Positions 27,238-41,910 of a stretch of DNA of 64,000 nucleotides are shown one piece after another (the first letter of the stretch is position 1; every line of letters starts with the position of its first letter). Below the pieces are notes generated by a model. That model had not been told where the DNA came from and searched no databases. It was given only the letters and a program-made list of their open reading frames with translations. Both the position numbers and the translations under genes were made by a program. Source of the DNA: Bryobacterales bacterium KBS 96 (lineage in GTDB: Bacteria > Acidobacteriota > Terriglobia > Bryobacterales > Bryobacteraceae); NCBI GenBank assembly GCA_000381625.1, contig KB906767.1:6595672-6659671 (forward strand). The letters run 5' to 3'.

Positions 27238-28821
27238 ATGAAGGCCTTGCATACTGTAATCCGACTCGCCACCACGGCGGTGGCATTGGTTGCGATCTCC
27301 GGCGCGATTTCAGCGCAGGAGGGAGTCACCTCGAACCTTCTCCTGAATCCGCCGCCGGACACGTGGCCGGGGTATCACGGCGACTACTCCGGAAGGCGGC
27401 ACAGCGCTCTGAAACAGATCACTCCGGAAAATGTGGAGAACCTTGGCCTGGCATGGGCGTTCCAGACGGGCCAGCACGACACCATCAAATCCTCGCCACT
27501 GGTGGTCGACGGCATCATGTACTTCACCGTTCCCGATCATGTCTGGGCGGTGGATGCGCGATCCGGACACCAGATCTGGCACTACCAATATCCGGATAAC
27601 AAAGGATTTCATATCGGACATCGCGGCGTCGCGATGTATAAAGATTGGCTGTTCTTCGTTACCCCGGACGCGCATCTCGTGTCGTTGAACGCAAAGGATG
27701 GCACGGTCCGCTGGAACGTTGTCATCGCCGATTCAAAGAAGGGTTACTGGACCACATTGGCGCCCCTCGTGGTTGGCAACCACATACTCGTTGGCGTTTC
27801 CGGCGACTTCGACAATCTGGCTGGCTTTTTGCGGTCGGTCGATCCCGAGACGGGCAAGACGCAATGGCAGTGGAACAGTACGCCGCCGCCGGGAACTCCC
27901 AACACCACTACAGGAGGCATGACGTGGATGACCGGAACATACGATCCGGACCTCCATCTCGTGTATTGGGGAACGGGCAATCCGACGCCCGTGCTGAACG
28001 GCAAGCCCCGGCCCGGCGACAATCTTTACACGTGCAGCATTGTCGCGATGAATCCGGACACAGGCAAACTGGCTTGGGCGTTCCAGGCCTCACCGCACGA
28101 TACTCACGATTGGGACGCCGTCGAAACGCCCGTGCTGGTGGATGCGAATTTCGATGGCAAGCCGCGCAAGATGCTGATGCAGACTTCGCGTAACGGTTAC
28201 TTCTTCGTTCTCGATCGAACCAACGGCAAAAGCCTGTTAAGCCTTCCGTACGGGCCGGTAAACTGGTCGCTCGGCGTGGACAAACGGGGCGAGCCGATTC
28301 CGAATCCGGCCAAAGAACCCGCTCCCGATGGCCGCTTGATTGCGCCAGATGAAGGTGGCTTGACGAATTACCGGTCGCCCAGCTTTGATCCCAACACAGG
28401 GCTGTTTATCGTCTCGGCTCATCCGAGCTATGGAATCTACTTCGCCAAGCCGGCGGACGGCACGTTCGGCTGGGCCGGCGCGGACTATGGCGTTTGGAGC
28501 AAAGGAGTCCTTGAGGCGATCGACTACAAAACCGGCAAGCTTCGTTGGACGCACGAACTCGGGCCGGGAGGCTCTGGCGCGGGGGTGTTAACGACGGACT
28601 CGGGACTGACATTCACGGGGGATGCCGCCGGTAATATGCTGGCGCTGCGGACCAGCGACGGCGAGACGCTCTGGCACGCGGGGCAGGGCGGTCATATGGA
28701 GAGTTCGCCGATTACCTATTTGATGGACGGCAAGCAATACGTGGTGACCAGCAGCGGCGGCGTTCTGTTTGCGTGGGCGCTGCCGAAAACGGCGGTCCAG
28801 AGCGCCAGCACGCGCCGGTAG
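27238..28821 (+). CDS. PQQ-dependent dehydrogenase, eight-bladed propeller (stand-alone)
   Basis: Periplasmic quinoprotein of 527 residues from the ATG at 27238, with a signal peptide (MKALHTVIRLATTAVALVAI). The propeller begins at WPGYHGDYSGRRHS and shows repeated W-blade motifs: LAWAFQTG, IWHYQYPD, VRWNVVIAD, LAWAFQAS, TLWHAGQGGHMESSP. The active-site segment SPHDTHDWDAVETPVL supplies the catalytic and calcium-binding acidic residues seen in methanol/ethanol dehydrogenases, and GTGNPTP fits the calcium Asn. No adjacent Cys-Cys pair, which forms a disulfide ring in those enzymes, is visible. It has no heme domain, but the preceding gene encodes a di-heme cytochrome. An alcohol or sugar substrate is likely; which one is unknown. 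Confidence 0.9.
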   Translation: MKALHTVIRLATTAVALVAISGAISAQEGVTSNLLLNPPPDTWPGYHGDYSGRRHSALKQITPENVENLGLAWAFQTGQHDTIKSSPLVVDGIMYFTVPDHVWAVDARSGHQIWHYQYPDNKGFHIGHRGVAMYKDWLFFVTPDAHLVSLNAKDGTVRWNVVIADSKKGYWTTLAPLVVGNHILVGVSGDFDNLAGFLRSVDPETGKTQWQWNSTPPPGTPNTTTGGMTWMTGTYDPDLHLVYWGTGNPTPVLNGKPRPGDNLYTCSIVAMNPDTGKLAWAFQASPHDTHDWDAVETPVLVDANFDGKPRKMLMQTSRNGYFFVLDRTNGKSLLSLPYGPVNWSLGVDKRGEPIPNPAKEPAPDGRLIAPDEGGLTNYRSPSFDPNTGLFIVSAHPSYGIYFAKPADGTFGWAGADYGVWSKGVLEAIDYKTGKLRWTHELGPGGSGAGVLTTDSGLTFTGDAAGNMLALRTSDGETLWHAGQGGHMESSPITYLMDGKQYVVTSSGGVLFAWALPKTAVQSASTRR

Positions 28822-28853
28822 CTTCTGGCCAGATCATAGCGGTTCATGGTGGG

Positions 28854-28870
28854 GCAGATCCTCGATCTGC
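28854..28870. terminator. Stem-loop between convergent genes, possible bidirectional terminator
   Basis: GCAGATC (28854-28860) and GATCTGC (28864-28870) form a perfect 7-bp stem with a CTC loop in the 73-bp gap between the PQQ dehydrogenase and the convergent permease. No T run follows. Confidence 0.4.
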
Positions 28871-28894
28871 GGCAGCCTCGCAGGCCGCCCTTCT

Positions 28895-31387
28895 TCATTC
28901 ATGCCGCAGCGCAGACGCAGGATCGATACGTACCGCGCGCCACAGCGGGGGTACGGTGGCGAGGAGAGCGACAATGGCTACGAAGAGCAGAGCCAATCCG
29001 AGCGCCGTCGGATCGTAAGGAGTCACACCGTAAAGCACCTGGCGAATCCACGGCGCCGACATCGCATAAATGGCAGCGCCGCCGATAACTCCCGTCGTGA
29101 CGACGAGTAGCGTTTCCACCGATAGCAGCCCGATAACGCGAAGCGCACCGGCTCCCAGGGCTGCACGAATGCCGATTTCGCGCGTTCTGATTCTTATGGC
29201 AAAATCGAGCGCGCCGTAGAGCCCGATGCCTGCCAGCAATGCTGCGAAACAACTAAACATCGTCGAAAGCCAGGCGAGTAAACGTTCTTGCCACAGCGAT
29301 GTTTCCACTTCCTGCCGCAGCGTTGTCATTTCTACAAAAGGAAGCTCCGGGTCGAGCGACCGCAAGACCTCCCGCACGGGTGCGATTAGCGCTGCCGGGT
29401 CGCCATGCGTGCGTAGGTAAAGGATGAAATCGGAACCGAACCCGTTCACGGCAGCGCCATAAACTGTTGGTGGAATCTTTTCTCGAAGCGACCGGTATTT
29501 GGCATCGTTGACCACTCCCACGATCTGATCGTCGGCATTAGCCAATCCGTTCGGACCTCTACCCCCGAAAAGACGGCCGAGCGCGTTCTGGTCACGGAAG
29601 AACCGATGCACGAAGGCTTCGTTAACAATCACCCGCTGTGGCTTTTGTTTGTCGTTATCGGACCAGGTGAAATCGCGTCCCGTGACGATGTGCATTCCCA
29701 TCGCGTCGAAATAGCCAGGTGTTACGGAATTGAGGCTGCTATTCAGGAAATCGTTTCGGTCAATGGGAGTTCCGGCTGCGCCCAGCGTCGTTTTGATGCC
29801 CGTGCCGCGCATGACGCCTCGCGCCGCAATGCCGGCGGCGGCAACGCCGGGCAGCGAACGCGTCTTTTCCAGAAGCTGTTTGCTGAGAAGTTTAGCCTGT
29901 TCCGGCTTATATCCTTTTAGGCCCGGATCGACTGTGAACGTGGCGATGTGATCGCGATCGAAGCCAGGGTTCATTGTGCGCATGCGATCGAATGTCTGCA
30001 CCAGTAGACTTGCGCCTGTCAGCAGCAGGACGCACACGGCGACCTGCGCCGCCACGAGGATGTTTCGCCCTGACAGGCGCGCCGTTGTGGTTCGCATTCC
30101 ACGCAAAGCGATAGCCGCACCGTGATAGGCGCCGCGAATCGCCGGCGAAAGCCCAAACAATAGCGCCGTTAGGAAACTGATCGACACGGCAAACGCCAGC
30201 ACCCTTACGTCAATGTCAATATGAATGGCCAGAGGCTGAACAACGGCGGACCGGTCGCGAATGGGTGGAAGAGCGGCAGTTAGCAGCGGTCTGCACAAAA
30301 ACGTGAAGAGCACTCCCAGCGCGCCGCCGGGCAGCGCCAGCGCGAGACTCTCGGTGAGAAATTGGCGCGCCATGCGCCAGCGGCTCGCTCCCAATGCGAG
30401 GCGGATGCCGATCTCCTGAGAACGCGCCGCCGAGCGGGCAAGCAACAGGCAGGCTACATTCGCGCAGGCCATCAGTAACAACAGGCCAACACCCGCCATC
30501 ATGAGAATTAGTCCGTTTGAGAACTGCCCCCGAAGCGAAGATACTCCGTTGCCGATGCGCTCGAGTTCGAGTCGCGAATCGAACACATCCTTGCGGGGCT
30601 GTTTCGCCAGTTCCGGAAACGCACGCAACAGGGCATCTTCATAGGCCTGATGAAGCAGCGGCTGGATCTCCGCTTCCGCCTGCTCAATGGCAACGCCTGG
30701 GCGCAACCGGCCGAACACCTGGAACGGCAGCAGAAAAGCGGGGTTCGCGTTTGGGTCACGCAGTCGGGCGAGTTGCCGTCCTGCGGTAAGGGAGATGCGA
30801 ATCTCAGGGCTGGTATCGACGGTCACACCATTTACATCTTGGGGAAGCACGCCGGCGACGGTGAATGCGCGTCCATCTAGCCGGATGGTCCGCCCGACGA
30901 TAGAAGGGGATGCCGCGAAGCGGCTCCGCCAAAACTCATAGCTAAGGACGGCATGCAACGCGCCGGCTTTGTCGTCTTCAGAAGTCAGGACGCGCCCCAG
31001 GCGGGCATGGATGCCAAGCGCGGAGAAGAAGTTCCGCGAAACCGCATTTACCCGGATGCGTTCGATAGCGGCGCCATGTTCGAAAGCAACGTTAAGAGCG
31101 CCTTGGCAAAACGTTTCGCTCAAGCTGGAGGCGCGTGCGAGTTGCCCGCACATCACATACGGCAAATCCCACGTGACGAAATTCGTCGGATGCACCTCGA
31201 TTAACCGGACCAACTGCTCCGGGTTCTTTACCGGAAGGGGGCGCAACAGCAATGTATCGACGACACTAAAAATCAGCGTGTTCGCGCTGATGCCAATTCC
31301 CAGAAGCAGCAAGGCCGTAATCGCGAACACGGGGCTGCGCGCAAGAAGTCGAAGGCCAAATCGAAGGTCGGTCCAGAAGGTGGACAT
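28895..31387 (-). CDS. MacB/FtsX-type ABC transporter permease (Acidobacterial large permease family)
   Basis: An integral membrane protein of 830 residues. It starts with DLRFGLRLLARSPVFAITALLLLGIGISANTLIFSVVD, a transmembrane anchor with the family-typical RLLPVKNPEQL-like continuation (LLLRPLPVKNPEQLV). A periplasmic MacB-like core domain follows, then an FtsX domain with three helices (about 280-400, containing NVACLLLARSAARSQEIGIRLALGASRWRM). A second periplasmic domain and a second FtsX unit end the protein (IRTREIGIRAALGAGALRVIG, then LALLFVAIVALLATVPPLWRAVRIDPASALRHE). The duplicated layout is that of two MacB/LolC halves joined. There is no ATPase gene alongside. Substrate unknown; efflux or lipoprotein/cell-envelope work is typical of the superfamily. 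Confidence 0.9.
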   Translation of the reverse strand: MSTFWTDLRFGLRLLARSPVFAITALLLLGIGISANTLIFSVVDTLLLRPLPVKNPEQLVRLIEVHPTNFVTWDLPYVMCGQLARASSLSETFCQGALNVAFEHGAAIERIRVNAVSRNFFSALGIHARLGRVLTSEDDKAGALHAVLSYEFWRSRFAASPSIVGRTIRLDGRAFTVAGVLPQDVNGVTVDTSPEIRISLTAGRQLARLRDPNANPAFLLPFQVFGRLRPGVAIEQAEAEIQPLLHQAYEDALLRAFPELAKQPRKDVFDSRLELERIGNGVSSLRGQFSNGLILMMAGVGLLLLMACANVACLLLARSAARSQEIGIRLALGASRWRMARQFLTESLALALPGGALGVLFTFLCRPLLTAALPPIRDRSAVVQPLAIHIDIDVRVLAFAVSISFLTALLFGLSPAIRGAYHGAAIALRGMRTTTARLSGRNILVAAQVAVCVLLLTGASLLVQTFDRMRTMNPGFDRDHIATFTVDPGLKGYKPEQAKLLSKQLLEKTRSLPGVAAAGIAARGVMRGTGIKTTLGAAGTPIDRNDFLNSSLNSVTPGYFDAMGMHIVTGRDFTWSDNDKQKPQRVIVNEAFVHRFFRDQNALGRLFGGRGPNGLANADDQIVGVVNDAKYRSLREKIPPTVYGAAVNGFGSDFILYLRTHGDPAALIAPVREVLRSLDPELPFVEMTTLRQEVETSLWQERLLAWLSTMFSCFAALLAGIGLYGALDFAIRIRTREIGIRAALGAGALRVIGLLSVETLLVVTTGVIGGAAIYAMSAPWIRQVLYGVTPYDPTALGLALLFVAIVALLATVPPLWRAVRIDPASALRHE

Positions 31388-31636
31388 ACAGGCATGTTAT
31401 AGCCGATGTCGCAAGGGTTGAAACTTCGGAGCGCGGATGCCATTTCGTGATACGCCTAAGGCCGGCGGTGAGTTGTTCGGCGAAGCCTTCCGGATGTACT
31501 GGATGGAATAAATTCGCCAGCAACTTCGGACGATCGTCATAGCCGGAAACGGACTGCTGTAGGAAAGGGGCTTCTCTTGCGCGCAGGAATTCTCCCATAA
31601 AAGAATCGCAAAATTCCTTCGCCGGTCTTTTTGTGA

Positions 31637-32683
31637 TCAGACGGCAGTGACTAAACTCTCGGCAACCGGAACGGGATTAGCGCGGATACGCAAGTAGGGG
31701 AATCTGTCCTTTAACCTGTTGATCGGCTTCTCGAAAAGATACCACGAGAGAGTGGCGACAATTAGCGTAAGCACTGCCGTATGCAAGCCAGACATTCCAC
31801 TCAACACGTTAAGAGGCATGTGGTACAGATAGATGCCGTAACTGATAGTTCCAATATATGTGAGCACTTTCCACGACAATATCCGTCCCCATGCGGAATC
31901 TGGCATTTCCACCGCGTAACCCACCGCCGCGACGGCGCTCAAGACACAGAATAAATTAAGCGTTGCCAAGCGCAGCTTGACGCCCTTGCCCATCAATTCG
32001 AGGCAGATTTCCGCGACGACCAGTAGAGTGGCTACCAGGCCGCTACGTCTCAGCCAAACGGAGTCCGTTCCGATGGCCAGAAGCGCTCCAAGCGAAAGAG
32101 AGTCCAGAGATCCCGGCAGTAATGTATTTGTCGTGAGGGGATCGAAGTGAAATAGCAAAGTGCCAAAAGCCCTAAACGCCACTGCAAATATTGCCAGAGA
32201 CCAAGCCATCGGGCGCAGAAACCTGATGGGCAACAATAAAATAAGCAAAGGCCATATCAAGTAAAACTGTTCTTCCACAGCCAGTGACCAGAACGGGCCT
32301 GTTGCTTCCTCGAATCGATGGTGGATGGCCACCCAGACATTCGTCGCGTAGAATCCTTGCCATGCAATATGCTGCCGCACTCCTGGCACGTCCAGCATAA
32401 ATAGCGCTGCGAGCAACAGGTAATACACCGGGAAAATTCTCAGAAAACGACGAATATAGAAAATTCGCAGTCCTGTCCCCACGGTCAGTGCGCCCGAGGC
32501 AACGTAGTTCTTAATCCTCAGCAGAATGCCCGTTATGAGAAAGCCGCTAATAACGAAGAACAGAAGCACGCCATACGTGCCTAGCTCGAATCTGCCGCTG
32601 CCGAAGTGATGTACGAGGACGCCAGTTACTGCGAGAGCCCGCAGCCCGTCCAAAGGTTCAATGTGTCCCGGCGATTTCGTCAC
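31637..32683 (-). CDS. Membrane acyltransferase family 3 (OafA/YrhL type)
   Basis: 348 residues with about ten membrane segments. The N-terminus has the family signature HIEPLDGLRALAVTGVLVHHFG with the catalytic His, then YGVLLFFVISGFLITGILL, and in the middle FWSLAVEEQFYLIWPLLILL. Members O-acetylate or otherwise acylate surface polysaccharides, lipids or antibiotics in the cytoplasmic membrane. The start appears to be GTG at 32683 with only a weak ribosome-binding site. It is complete and lacks the extra SGNH domain seen in OafA. Neighbours give no firm clue to its acceptor. The 249 bases between its stop and the permease gene hold nothing recognisable. Confidence 0.88.
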   Translation of the reverse strand: MTKSPGHIEPLDGLRALAVTGVLVHHFGSGRFELGTYGVLLFFVISGFLITGILLRIKNYVASGALTVGTGLRIFYIRRFLRIFPVYYLLLAALFMLDVPGVRQHIAWQGFYATNVWVAIHHRFEEATGPFWSLAVEEQFYLIWPLLILLLPIRFLRPMAWSLAIFAVAFRAFGTLLFHFDPLTTNTLLPGSLDSLSLGALLAIGTDSVWLRRSGLVATLLVVAEICLELMGKGVKLRLATLNLFCVLSAVAAVGYAVEMPDSAWGRILSWKVLTYIGTISYGIYLYHMPLNVLSGMSGLHTAVLTLIVATLSWYLFEKPINRLKDRFPYLRIRANPVPVAESLVTAV

Positions 32684-32907
32684 GACGTTCTTAATGGCAA
32701 TTCACGTTCCAACCAACAAATACGGTAAACATCTCCATCAGACGACCAATTCTTTTGGATTTATTCCTATAATCTTTTCGGAATCGTCAACACGCGTAGC
32801 CGATTATTTTGTGGAGCGCGCCGAAAAGAGTTGCGCCGTCGCGGGCGCGTGGCTTGCCTCGCGAGTGAACCGCTGCTCTGCCGGACGGATTGGGAACGCT
32901 CCGGATG

Positions 32908-33813
32908 CTATACGGCAGCCAGGACTTCAGCCGCCTGATTTTCCCGAAGCATTTCGAGCAGGCCTTGAGCCACGTCGCTGAAGACCTTGCGCCGCCGGTG
33001 CACAATGCGCACGGGCCGGAACAGATCGGACGGATTCAGCTTGAGAGACACCAGCCTTCCCTGCGCCAGATCCTCCCGCATCACACGCTCCGGCATGATG
33101 CTGATGCCCACGCCGTGCGCGACCGCCTCTTTAATCATCTGCAGATTGTCAAACCGAAACACCATCACAACACTTACGTCGCGGTCGCGAAGATAGCGGT
33201 CTATATCCTGCTGAATCGGCAGGTCCTCGTCGAACCCCACGAAATCCAAACCCGCGAGATCTTCCGCTTCGATAGTGCGGCGCCCAGCCAACGGGTGCTG
33301 CGGCGAAGCCGCCACCACCATCTCCTCTTCGCGCCAGGGCAGCGCCACGACGTCGCGCGTTGACTCGGCGTAGCTCATCAGACCCAGGTCGGCCTGGTCC
33401 TCTTCCACGGCCTCGAACACCTTTTCAGGGCGCAGATATGACACCACTAGTTCGGCATTCGGAAAACGCTGCGAAAACCGGGATTCAATCTCGGACATCT
33501 CGGAAAGCCCCACCGAATAAATGGCGGCAATGCGGACCTTCCCGGCAGTGTCGTGTTTCAAACGGTGGAGCTCCGCTTCGAACTCCTGCCGCCTGCGGAG
33601 CGCATCACGGCAATAATCGAGGTAGAGCTTTCCAGCAGCCGTGACCGCCAGCGGCCGAGTGCCGGTATCGAGGAGCGTAACTCCAAGCTGGCGTTCAAGT
33701 TCCAGGATTTGCTGGCTCGCCGCGGACTGGCTGATCCCATTCAGCCTGGCGCCCTTACTGACACTCCGGGCGTGGGCAATGTCTCTAAACAACTGAAGGT
33801 TTTCGAGGGCCAC
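32908..33813 (-). CDS. LysR-family transcriptional regulator, divergent from gltB
   Basis: 301 residues. The N-terminal winged helix-turn-helix is ARSVSKGARLNGISQSAASQQILELERQLGVTLLD. The C-terminal periplasmic-binding-like effector domain runs from GKVRIAAIYSVGLSEM to the end, with GVGISIMPERVMRED typical of the second lobe. The start is GTG at 33813. It shares a 115-base region with gltB, which carries a strong promoter for gltB and a perfect dyad over the -35 box. Divergent LysR regulators often control the neighbouring operon (GltC of Bacillus and gltAB is a known case); regulation of gltBD and of itself is inferred from this arrangement. The effector is unknown. Confidence 0.9.
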   Translation of the reverse strand: MALENLQLFRDIAHARSVSKGARLNGISQSAASQQILELERQLGVTLLDTGTRPLAVTAAGKLYLDYCRDALRRRQEFEAELHRLKHDTAGKVRIAAIYSVGLSEMSEIESRFSQRFPNAELVVSYLRPEKVFEAVEEDQADLGLMSYAESTRDVVALPWREEEMVVAASPQHPLAGRRTIEAEDLAGLDFVGFDEDLPIQQDIDRYLRDRDVSVVMVFRFDNLQMIKEAVAHGVGISIMPERVMREDLAQGRLVSLKLNPSDLFRPVRIVHRRRKVFSDVAQGLLEMLRENQAAEVLAAV

Positions 33814-33860
33814 CTATCAGTAAACTTAACATTAGAAAACCTAATTGTAAATAGAGCCAG

Positions 33861-33896
33861 ATTCGATTTGACGAATATTGTGACGCCCGCTATACT
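33861..33896 (+). promoter_or_regulatory. gltB promoter with overlapping dyad operator
   Basis: TTGACG (33868-33873) and TATACT (33891-33896) are exactly 17 bases apart, a near-consensus sigma70 promoter. A perfect inverted repeat ATTCG (33861-33865)/CGAAT (33872-33876), spaced by six bases, covers the -35 box. A further dyad TTAG-AAAAC-CTAA lies upstream at about 33833-33845. Predicted transcription start is near 33903, with GAGGAG (33919-33924) as ribosome-binding site for the GTG at 33929. The dyads are the best candidates for LysR binding. Confidence 0.65.
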
Positions 33897-33928
33897 GGCG
33901 GTATTCCTCTGAAGCCTGAGGAGGCGAA

Positions 33929-38518
<4,590 letters not shown>

Positions 38519-38522
38519 AACA

Positions 38523-39947
38523 ATGGCGAAATTGACAGGATTTCTCGAATACACCCGCGAAAATCCGCCTCGCCGTCCGGTTATCGAGCGCATCAACGAC
38601 TGGTTCGAAGTTTACCGGGAATTTCCAACGGACAAACTGCAGCAGCAGGCCGCGCGTTGCATGGATTGCGGCGTTCCGTTCTGCCATACAGGCTGTCCTG
38701 TTAATAACCTGATTCCGGACTGGAACGATTCTGCCTGGAAAGGCCGCTGGCACGACGCCATTCGGCAGCTTCAATCCACGAATAACTTTCCGGAATTCAC
38801 GGGCCGCACCTGTCCCGCTCCGTGCGAAGCTGCCTGCGTGCTGGGCATTAACGAAACGCCGGTCACCATTAAGGCCATTGAAAACGCGATTGTCGAACGC
38901 GGCTGGGAGCAGGGCTTCATTGTTCCTGAGCCTCCCCGCCAGCGGACAGCGAAGCGCGTCGCCATCATTGGATCGGGACCCGCGGGCCTGGCGGCCGCTC
39001 AGCAATTGAACCGCGCGGGCCATCTCGTTACCGTGATCGAAAAGCACGATCGCATTGGCGGTCTGCTGCGCTACGGAATTCCCGATTTCAAGCTGGAAAA
39101 GTGGGTAGTCGACCGGCGGCTGGAACAACTGCGCGCGGAAGGCGTCGAGTTTCAAACCGGTGTTCACGCTGGAATTGATTTCCCGGCCGACGAACTGCAC
39201 AAGCACTTCGATGCTGTTCTTCTCGCCTGCGGGGCCGAACACCCGCGCGATATTCAGATCCCTGGGCGCGAATTAAACGGCATTCATTTCGCTATGGACT
39301 ACTTGACCCAGCAGAACAAGCGCGGCGCCGGGGATGCATTCTCGCCATCTGAAGAAATTCTGGCGACCGGCAAGCATGTTGTGATCATCGGAGGCGGCGA
39401 TACCGGAGCCGATTGCCTGGGCACGGCGCATCGGCAGAAAGCGCGTTCCGTCCGCCAGTTGCAGATTCATCCCATGCCGCCCGAGACGCGCGCGGAACAC
39501 ACGCCCTGGCCGCTCTGGCCCGTGATGCTCCGCATGGAGCCGGCGCACGAAGAAGGCGGCATTCGCGAATGGAGCGCGTTAACGACTCACTTCAGCGGCG
39601 ATGCGGAGGGCAATGTTTGCCAGCTACACGCGGTTAGAGTGGGCCCCAAGCCGCACCTGGAACCAGCGCCGCGGAGCGAATTCGCCATTGACGCCGATCT
39701 GGTGCTGGTTGCTATCGGTTTTTCAGGTCCGAAGAGAGATGGCATTGTGGATCAGCTCAAGCTCGATGTTGATGCTCGCGGCAATGTGCGAACCGGCGAG
39801 GATTATATGACGTCCGTGCCGGGCGTTTTCTCCGCCGGCGACGCTCGGCGCGGCCAATCTCTGATTGTGTGGGCCATCGCGGAAGGCCGCAGAGCGGCGC
39901 ATCACCTGGATAAATATCTGATGGGCTCGACGGCGCTTCCCTGCTAA
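38523..39947 (+). CDS. gltD: Glutamate synthase, small (beta) subunit, NADPH-dependent
   Basis: Feeds electrons from NADPH to the large subunit. The 474 residues have an N-terminal cysteine cluster for 4Fe-4S sites (Cys46, Cys49, Cys54, Cys58 in [15 protein letters not shown], plus [10 protein letters not shown]), the FAD-binding motif [15 protein letters not shown], and the NAD(P)-binding motif [11 protein letters not shown]. The C-terminal [22 protein letters not shown] is the family's second FAD signature. The start is an ATG four bases behind gltB, so the two are co-translated in one operon. Length and order are standard. Confidence 0.98.
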   Translation: MAKLTGFLEYTRENPPRRPVIERINDWFEVYREFPTDKLQQQAARCMDCGVPFCHTGCPVNNLIPDWNDSAWKGRWHDAIRQLQSTNNFPEFTGRTCPAPCEAACVLGINETPVTIKAIENAIVERGWEQGFIVPEPPRQRTAKRVAIIGSGPAGLAAAQQLNRAGHLVTVIEKHDRIGGLLRYGIPDFKLEKWVVDRRLEQLRAEGVEFQTGVHAGIDFPADELHKHFDAVLLACGAEHPRDIQIPGRELNGIHFAMDYLTQQNKRGAGDAFSPSEEILATGKHVVIIGGGDTGADCLGTAHRQKARSVRQLQIHPMPPETRAEHTPWPLWPVMLRMEPAHEEGGIREWSALTTHFSGDAEGNVCQLHAVRVGPKPHLEPAPRSEFAIDADLVLVAIGFSGPKRDGIVDQLKLDVDARGNVRTGEDYMTSVPGVFSAGDARRGQSLIVWAIAEGRRAAHHLDKYLMGSTALPC

Positions 39948-40380
39948 TGGGAGATCTGGGCGAATTCATCGATCGAAGTTCCGAATGCGCTGTCAAGTTC
40001 GGCGAAGGCCTGCCGTACTAAGGCGGGCACGGTCCGGGTGGCGCCATTGCCGGCGGCGCATTCGCGATTGGAGCGCTCGCAATCGGCGCTTTAGCCGTCA
40101 GCCGACTGCAAAACCATGATGCTATTTTTCTCGGATGTCCGTTCGCGAATCAGATTCTGAACGAATTTCCCGGGTCGCCGAATTTTGCATTCAAAACGGC
40201 ACCCTCCGCTCCCCGGCTGTGGACTTCACGCATCAAGAACAAACAGCCCAGACGCGGAGAGATGACAAAAAATGTGAAATAGCGAGATCCTAAGTGCAAC
40301 GTGCTTCTAAGCGACGGTGGGGTCATCGGCGCCTGCTGCCAGACTGATTGACGAGCTCGTGCACTCGTGCGACCAACGTA
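39948..40380. other. Intergenic region of 433 bp, possible remnant of a small membrane-protein gene
   Basis: The gap is between gltD and the convergent GH29 gene. One frame, open from about 40022 to 40281 without a usable start codon, reads GGAIAGGAFAIGALAIGALA near 40050. This hydrophobic Ala-Ile-Gly repeat is of a kind seen in small membrane proteins. It may be a decayed gene fragment or chance. No terminator-like hairpin or other gene was found. Confidence 0.3.
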
Positions 40381-41910
40381 CTACGCCACTTTGATCGTCC
40401 ATCCCCAGCAGTGCTCGGTGGGGCGTCTCTTTATGCCACTCATGGCTTCCGGCAAATCGATCGACAAACCGGAGGCTGCGTCGTACCGCCAACCCAGCGG
40501 TTCGTTATAGCCAAACATCATAACTTTGCTTTGTGGTTGCGGCCGGACGGTTTTGAGCGTGAGTGTTTTCCCAGGCCATGCGAATGCAAAACAATGAATG
40601 TCCCGGTCATCTTTCGTACGCGTGAAGCGAATGTCGTCCCCTTCTCGCCAGAGGTCGCCGCCACGGGCGCGAGTGGCGTAGATACCGCTGCCGCATACCT
40701 TGAGCCATTTACCAGCCTCTTTTAATTGTTGAATCGCGGTTGGATGAAAGCGTCCGGAGCCATCGGGCCCAACGCCGACCTGGAAACTGCCGCCTTTCGC
40801 GGATGTATCGACGATGTTTTTGATAATCCACGGCGCGCCTTTGTATTGCGATGCGTCGGGGTCGAAGGAAAAGCCGCGCGCCAGCGGATAGATCACCATC
40901 CAGGGCATGCCGGTGTTCGATTTGCTGCCCGGAACAAAAGCTTCCGGCGTATAGTAATCCCCGTAATTGCCAATGCCGCGCGCGCGGATCATGATATCCG
41001 GTTGGAGCTGGCGGATGCGCAACACCGTTTCGCGAAGCTGCGGCCAGACGCGTGGACCCAGCCACTGATCGAGCGAGAGCATATCGATTTGCCCATAGTT
41101 GGTCAGCAGTTCTTCGAGTTGGGCGCGATGGCGCCGTAGCATCCGATCCACTTCCGCTTTGCTGGGATCGGGCGCGATCCATATCAGCTTGCCCAGCGCC
41201 TCTTTCGATTGTGCCGCCTCCGTGTCATATTGCGCGGCCGAAGGAATCTGCACTGGATGGTCGGCGTAGGGACGGAAATCGGCGTCATACCAATCGGGAT
41301 GTGAAAAATACAGCGCAATTCGCAAGCCGCGCTTGTGCCCGGCGGCGCATAGCTCCTTCACAACGTCGCGGCGGAAAGGCGTTTCCATCATCGAATAGGC
41401 AAGGTTGCAGTCTTCAATCACCGGGCCGCCGGAAGCATTCCATCGGACACGCTTCCGCACACGGGTTCTCGTATCGAACATCGAAAAGCCCTCGTGATGC
41501 TTGGTGGTAAATGCAAACATCTTGAGGCCACTTTCCTCGAAGAGCGTTGTCCATTCATCGGCGTCGAAACCAGTGGGATTCCAGGTTTTGTACATCTGGT
41601 CGTAGGCGTCGCGTTTGTCGTAGCTCAATTTCAGATAGGGCCACGATTCGTGGAGGAACCCAGCCTGCGCGTACAGGCCCCAGTGAATGCGTATGCCGTA
41701 TTTCTGGTCGAGAAACGCTTCGTAAGCCTTCCCGGATGCCCAATGGTAGGCCGGGATCGGCTTGTCCTCGATGTAGGACTGAACGACCTTGTAGTGAGAA
41801 TCGGTCTTGGGGAGATAGTGCTGGCTGAAGTAGGCGGGTTCCGGCGCGGCGAAGAGGCGCGGTGTTGTAAGAAGCGCGGCGGAATGAGAGAGAAAAGTTC
41901 TTCGTTTCAT
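40381..41910 (-). CDS. GH29-type alpha-L-fucosidase-like protein, probably Tat-exported
   Basis: 509 residues with an RR-containing signal (KRRTFLSHSAALLTTPRLFA). The catalytic (beta/alpha)-barrel shows GH29 landmarks: YGIRIHWGLYAQAGF near residue 71, FAFTTKHHEGFSMFDT (133-148, with the His-His-Glu substrate contacts), and NYGQIDMLSLDQW (271-283), where Asp281 sits at the usual nucleophile position (typical form: L-W-x-D-x). A small C-terminal beta domain follows. GH29 enzymes release terminal alpha-L-fucose from glycans. The gene is convergent with gltD and divergent from the isochorismatase-like gene that heads the oxidative gene run, so it may supply the sugar used there; that is inference. 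Confidence 0.82.
   Translation of the reverse strand: MKRRTFLSHSAALLTTPRLFAAPEPAYFSQHYLPKTDSHYKVVQSYIEDKPIPAYHWASGKAYEAFLDQKYGIRIHWGLYAQAGFLHESWPYLKLSYDKRDAYDQMYKTWNPTGFDADEWTTLFEESGLKMFAFTTKHHEGFSMFDTRTRVRKRVRWNASGGPVIEDCNLAYSMMETPFRRDVVKELCAAGHKRGLRIALYFSHPDWYDADFRPYADHPVQIPSAAQYDTEAAQSKEALGKLIWIAPDPSKAEVDRMLRRHRAQLEELLTNYGQIDMLSLDQWLGPRVWPQLRETVLRIRQLQPDIMIRARGIGNYGDYYTPEAFVPGSKSNTGMPWMVIYPLARGFSFDPDASQYKGAPWIIKNIVDTSAKGGSFQVGVGPDGSGRFHPTAIQQLKEAGKWLKVCGSGIYATRARGGDLWREGDDIRFTRTKDDRDIHCFAFAWPGKTLTLKTVRPQPQSKVMMFGYNEPLGWRYDAASGLSIDLPEAMSGIKRRPTEHCWGWTIKVA

Noticed and set aside
31266..31598. 110-codon minus-strand frame after the acyltransferase
   Set aside because: Half of it overlaps the permease gene start in another frame and no family is recognised; no ribosome-binding site seen.
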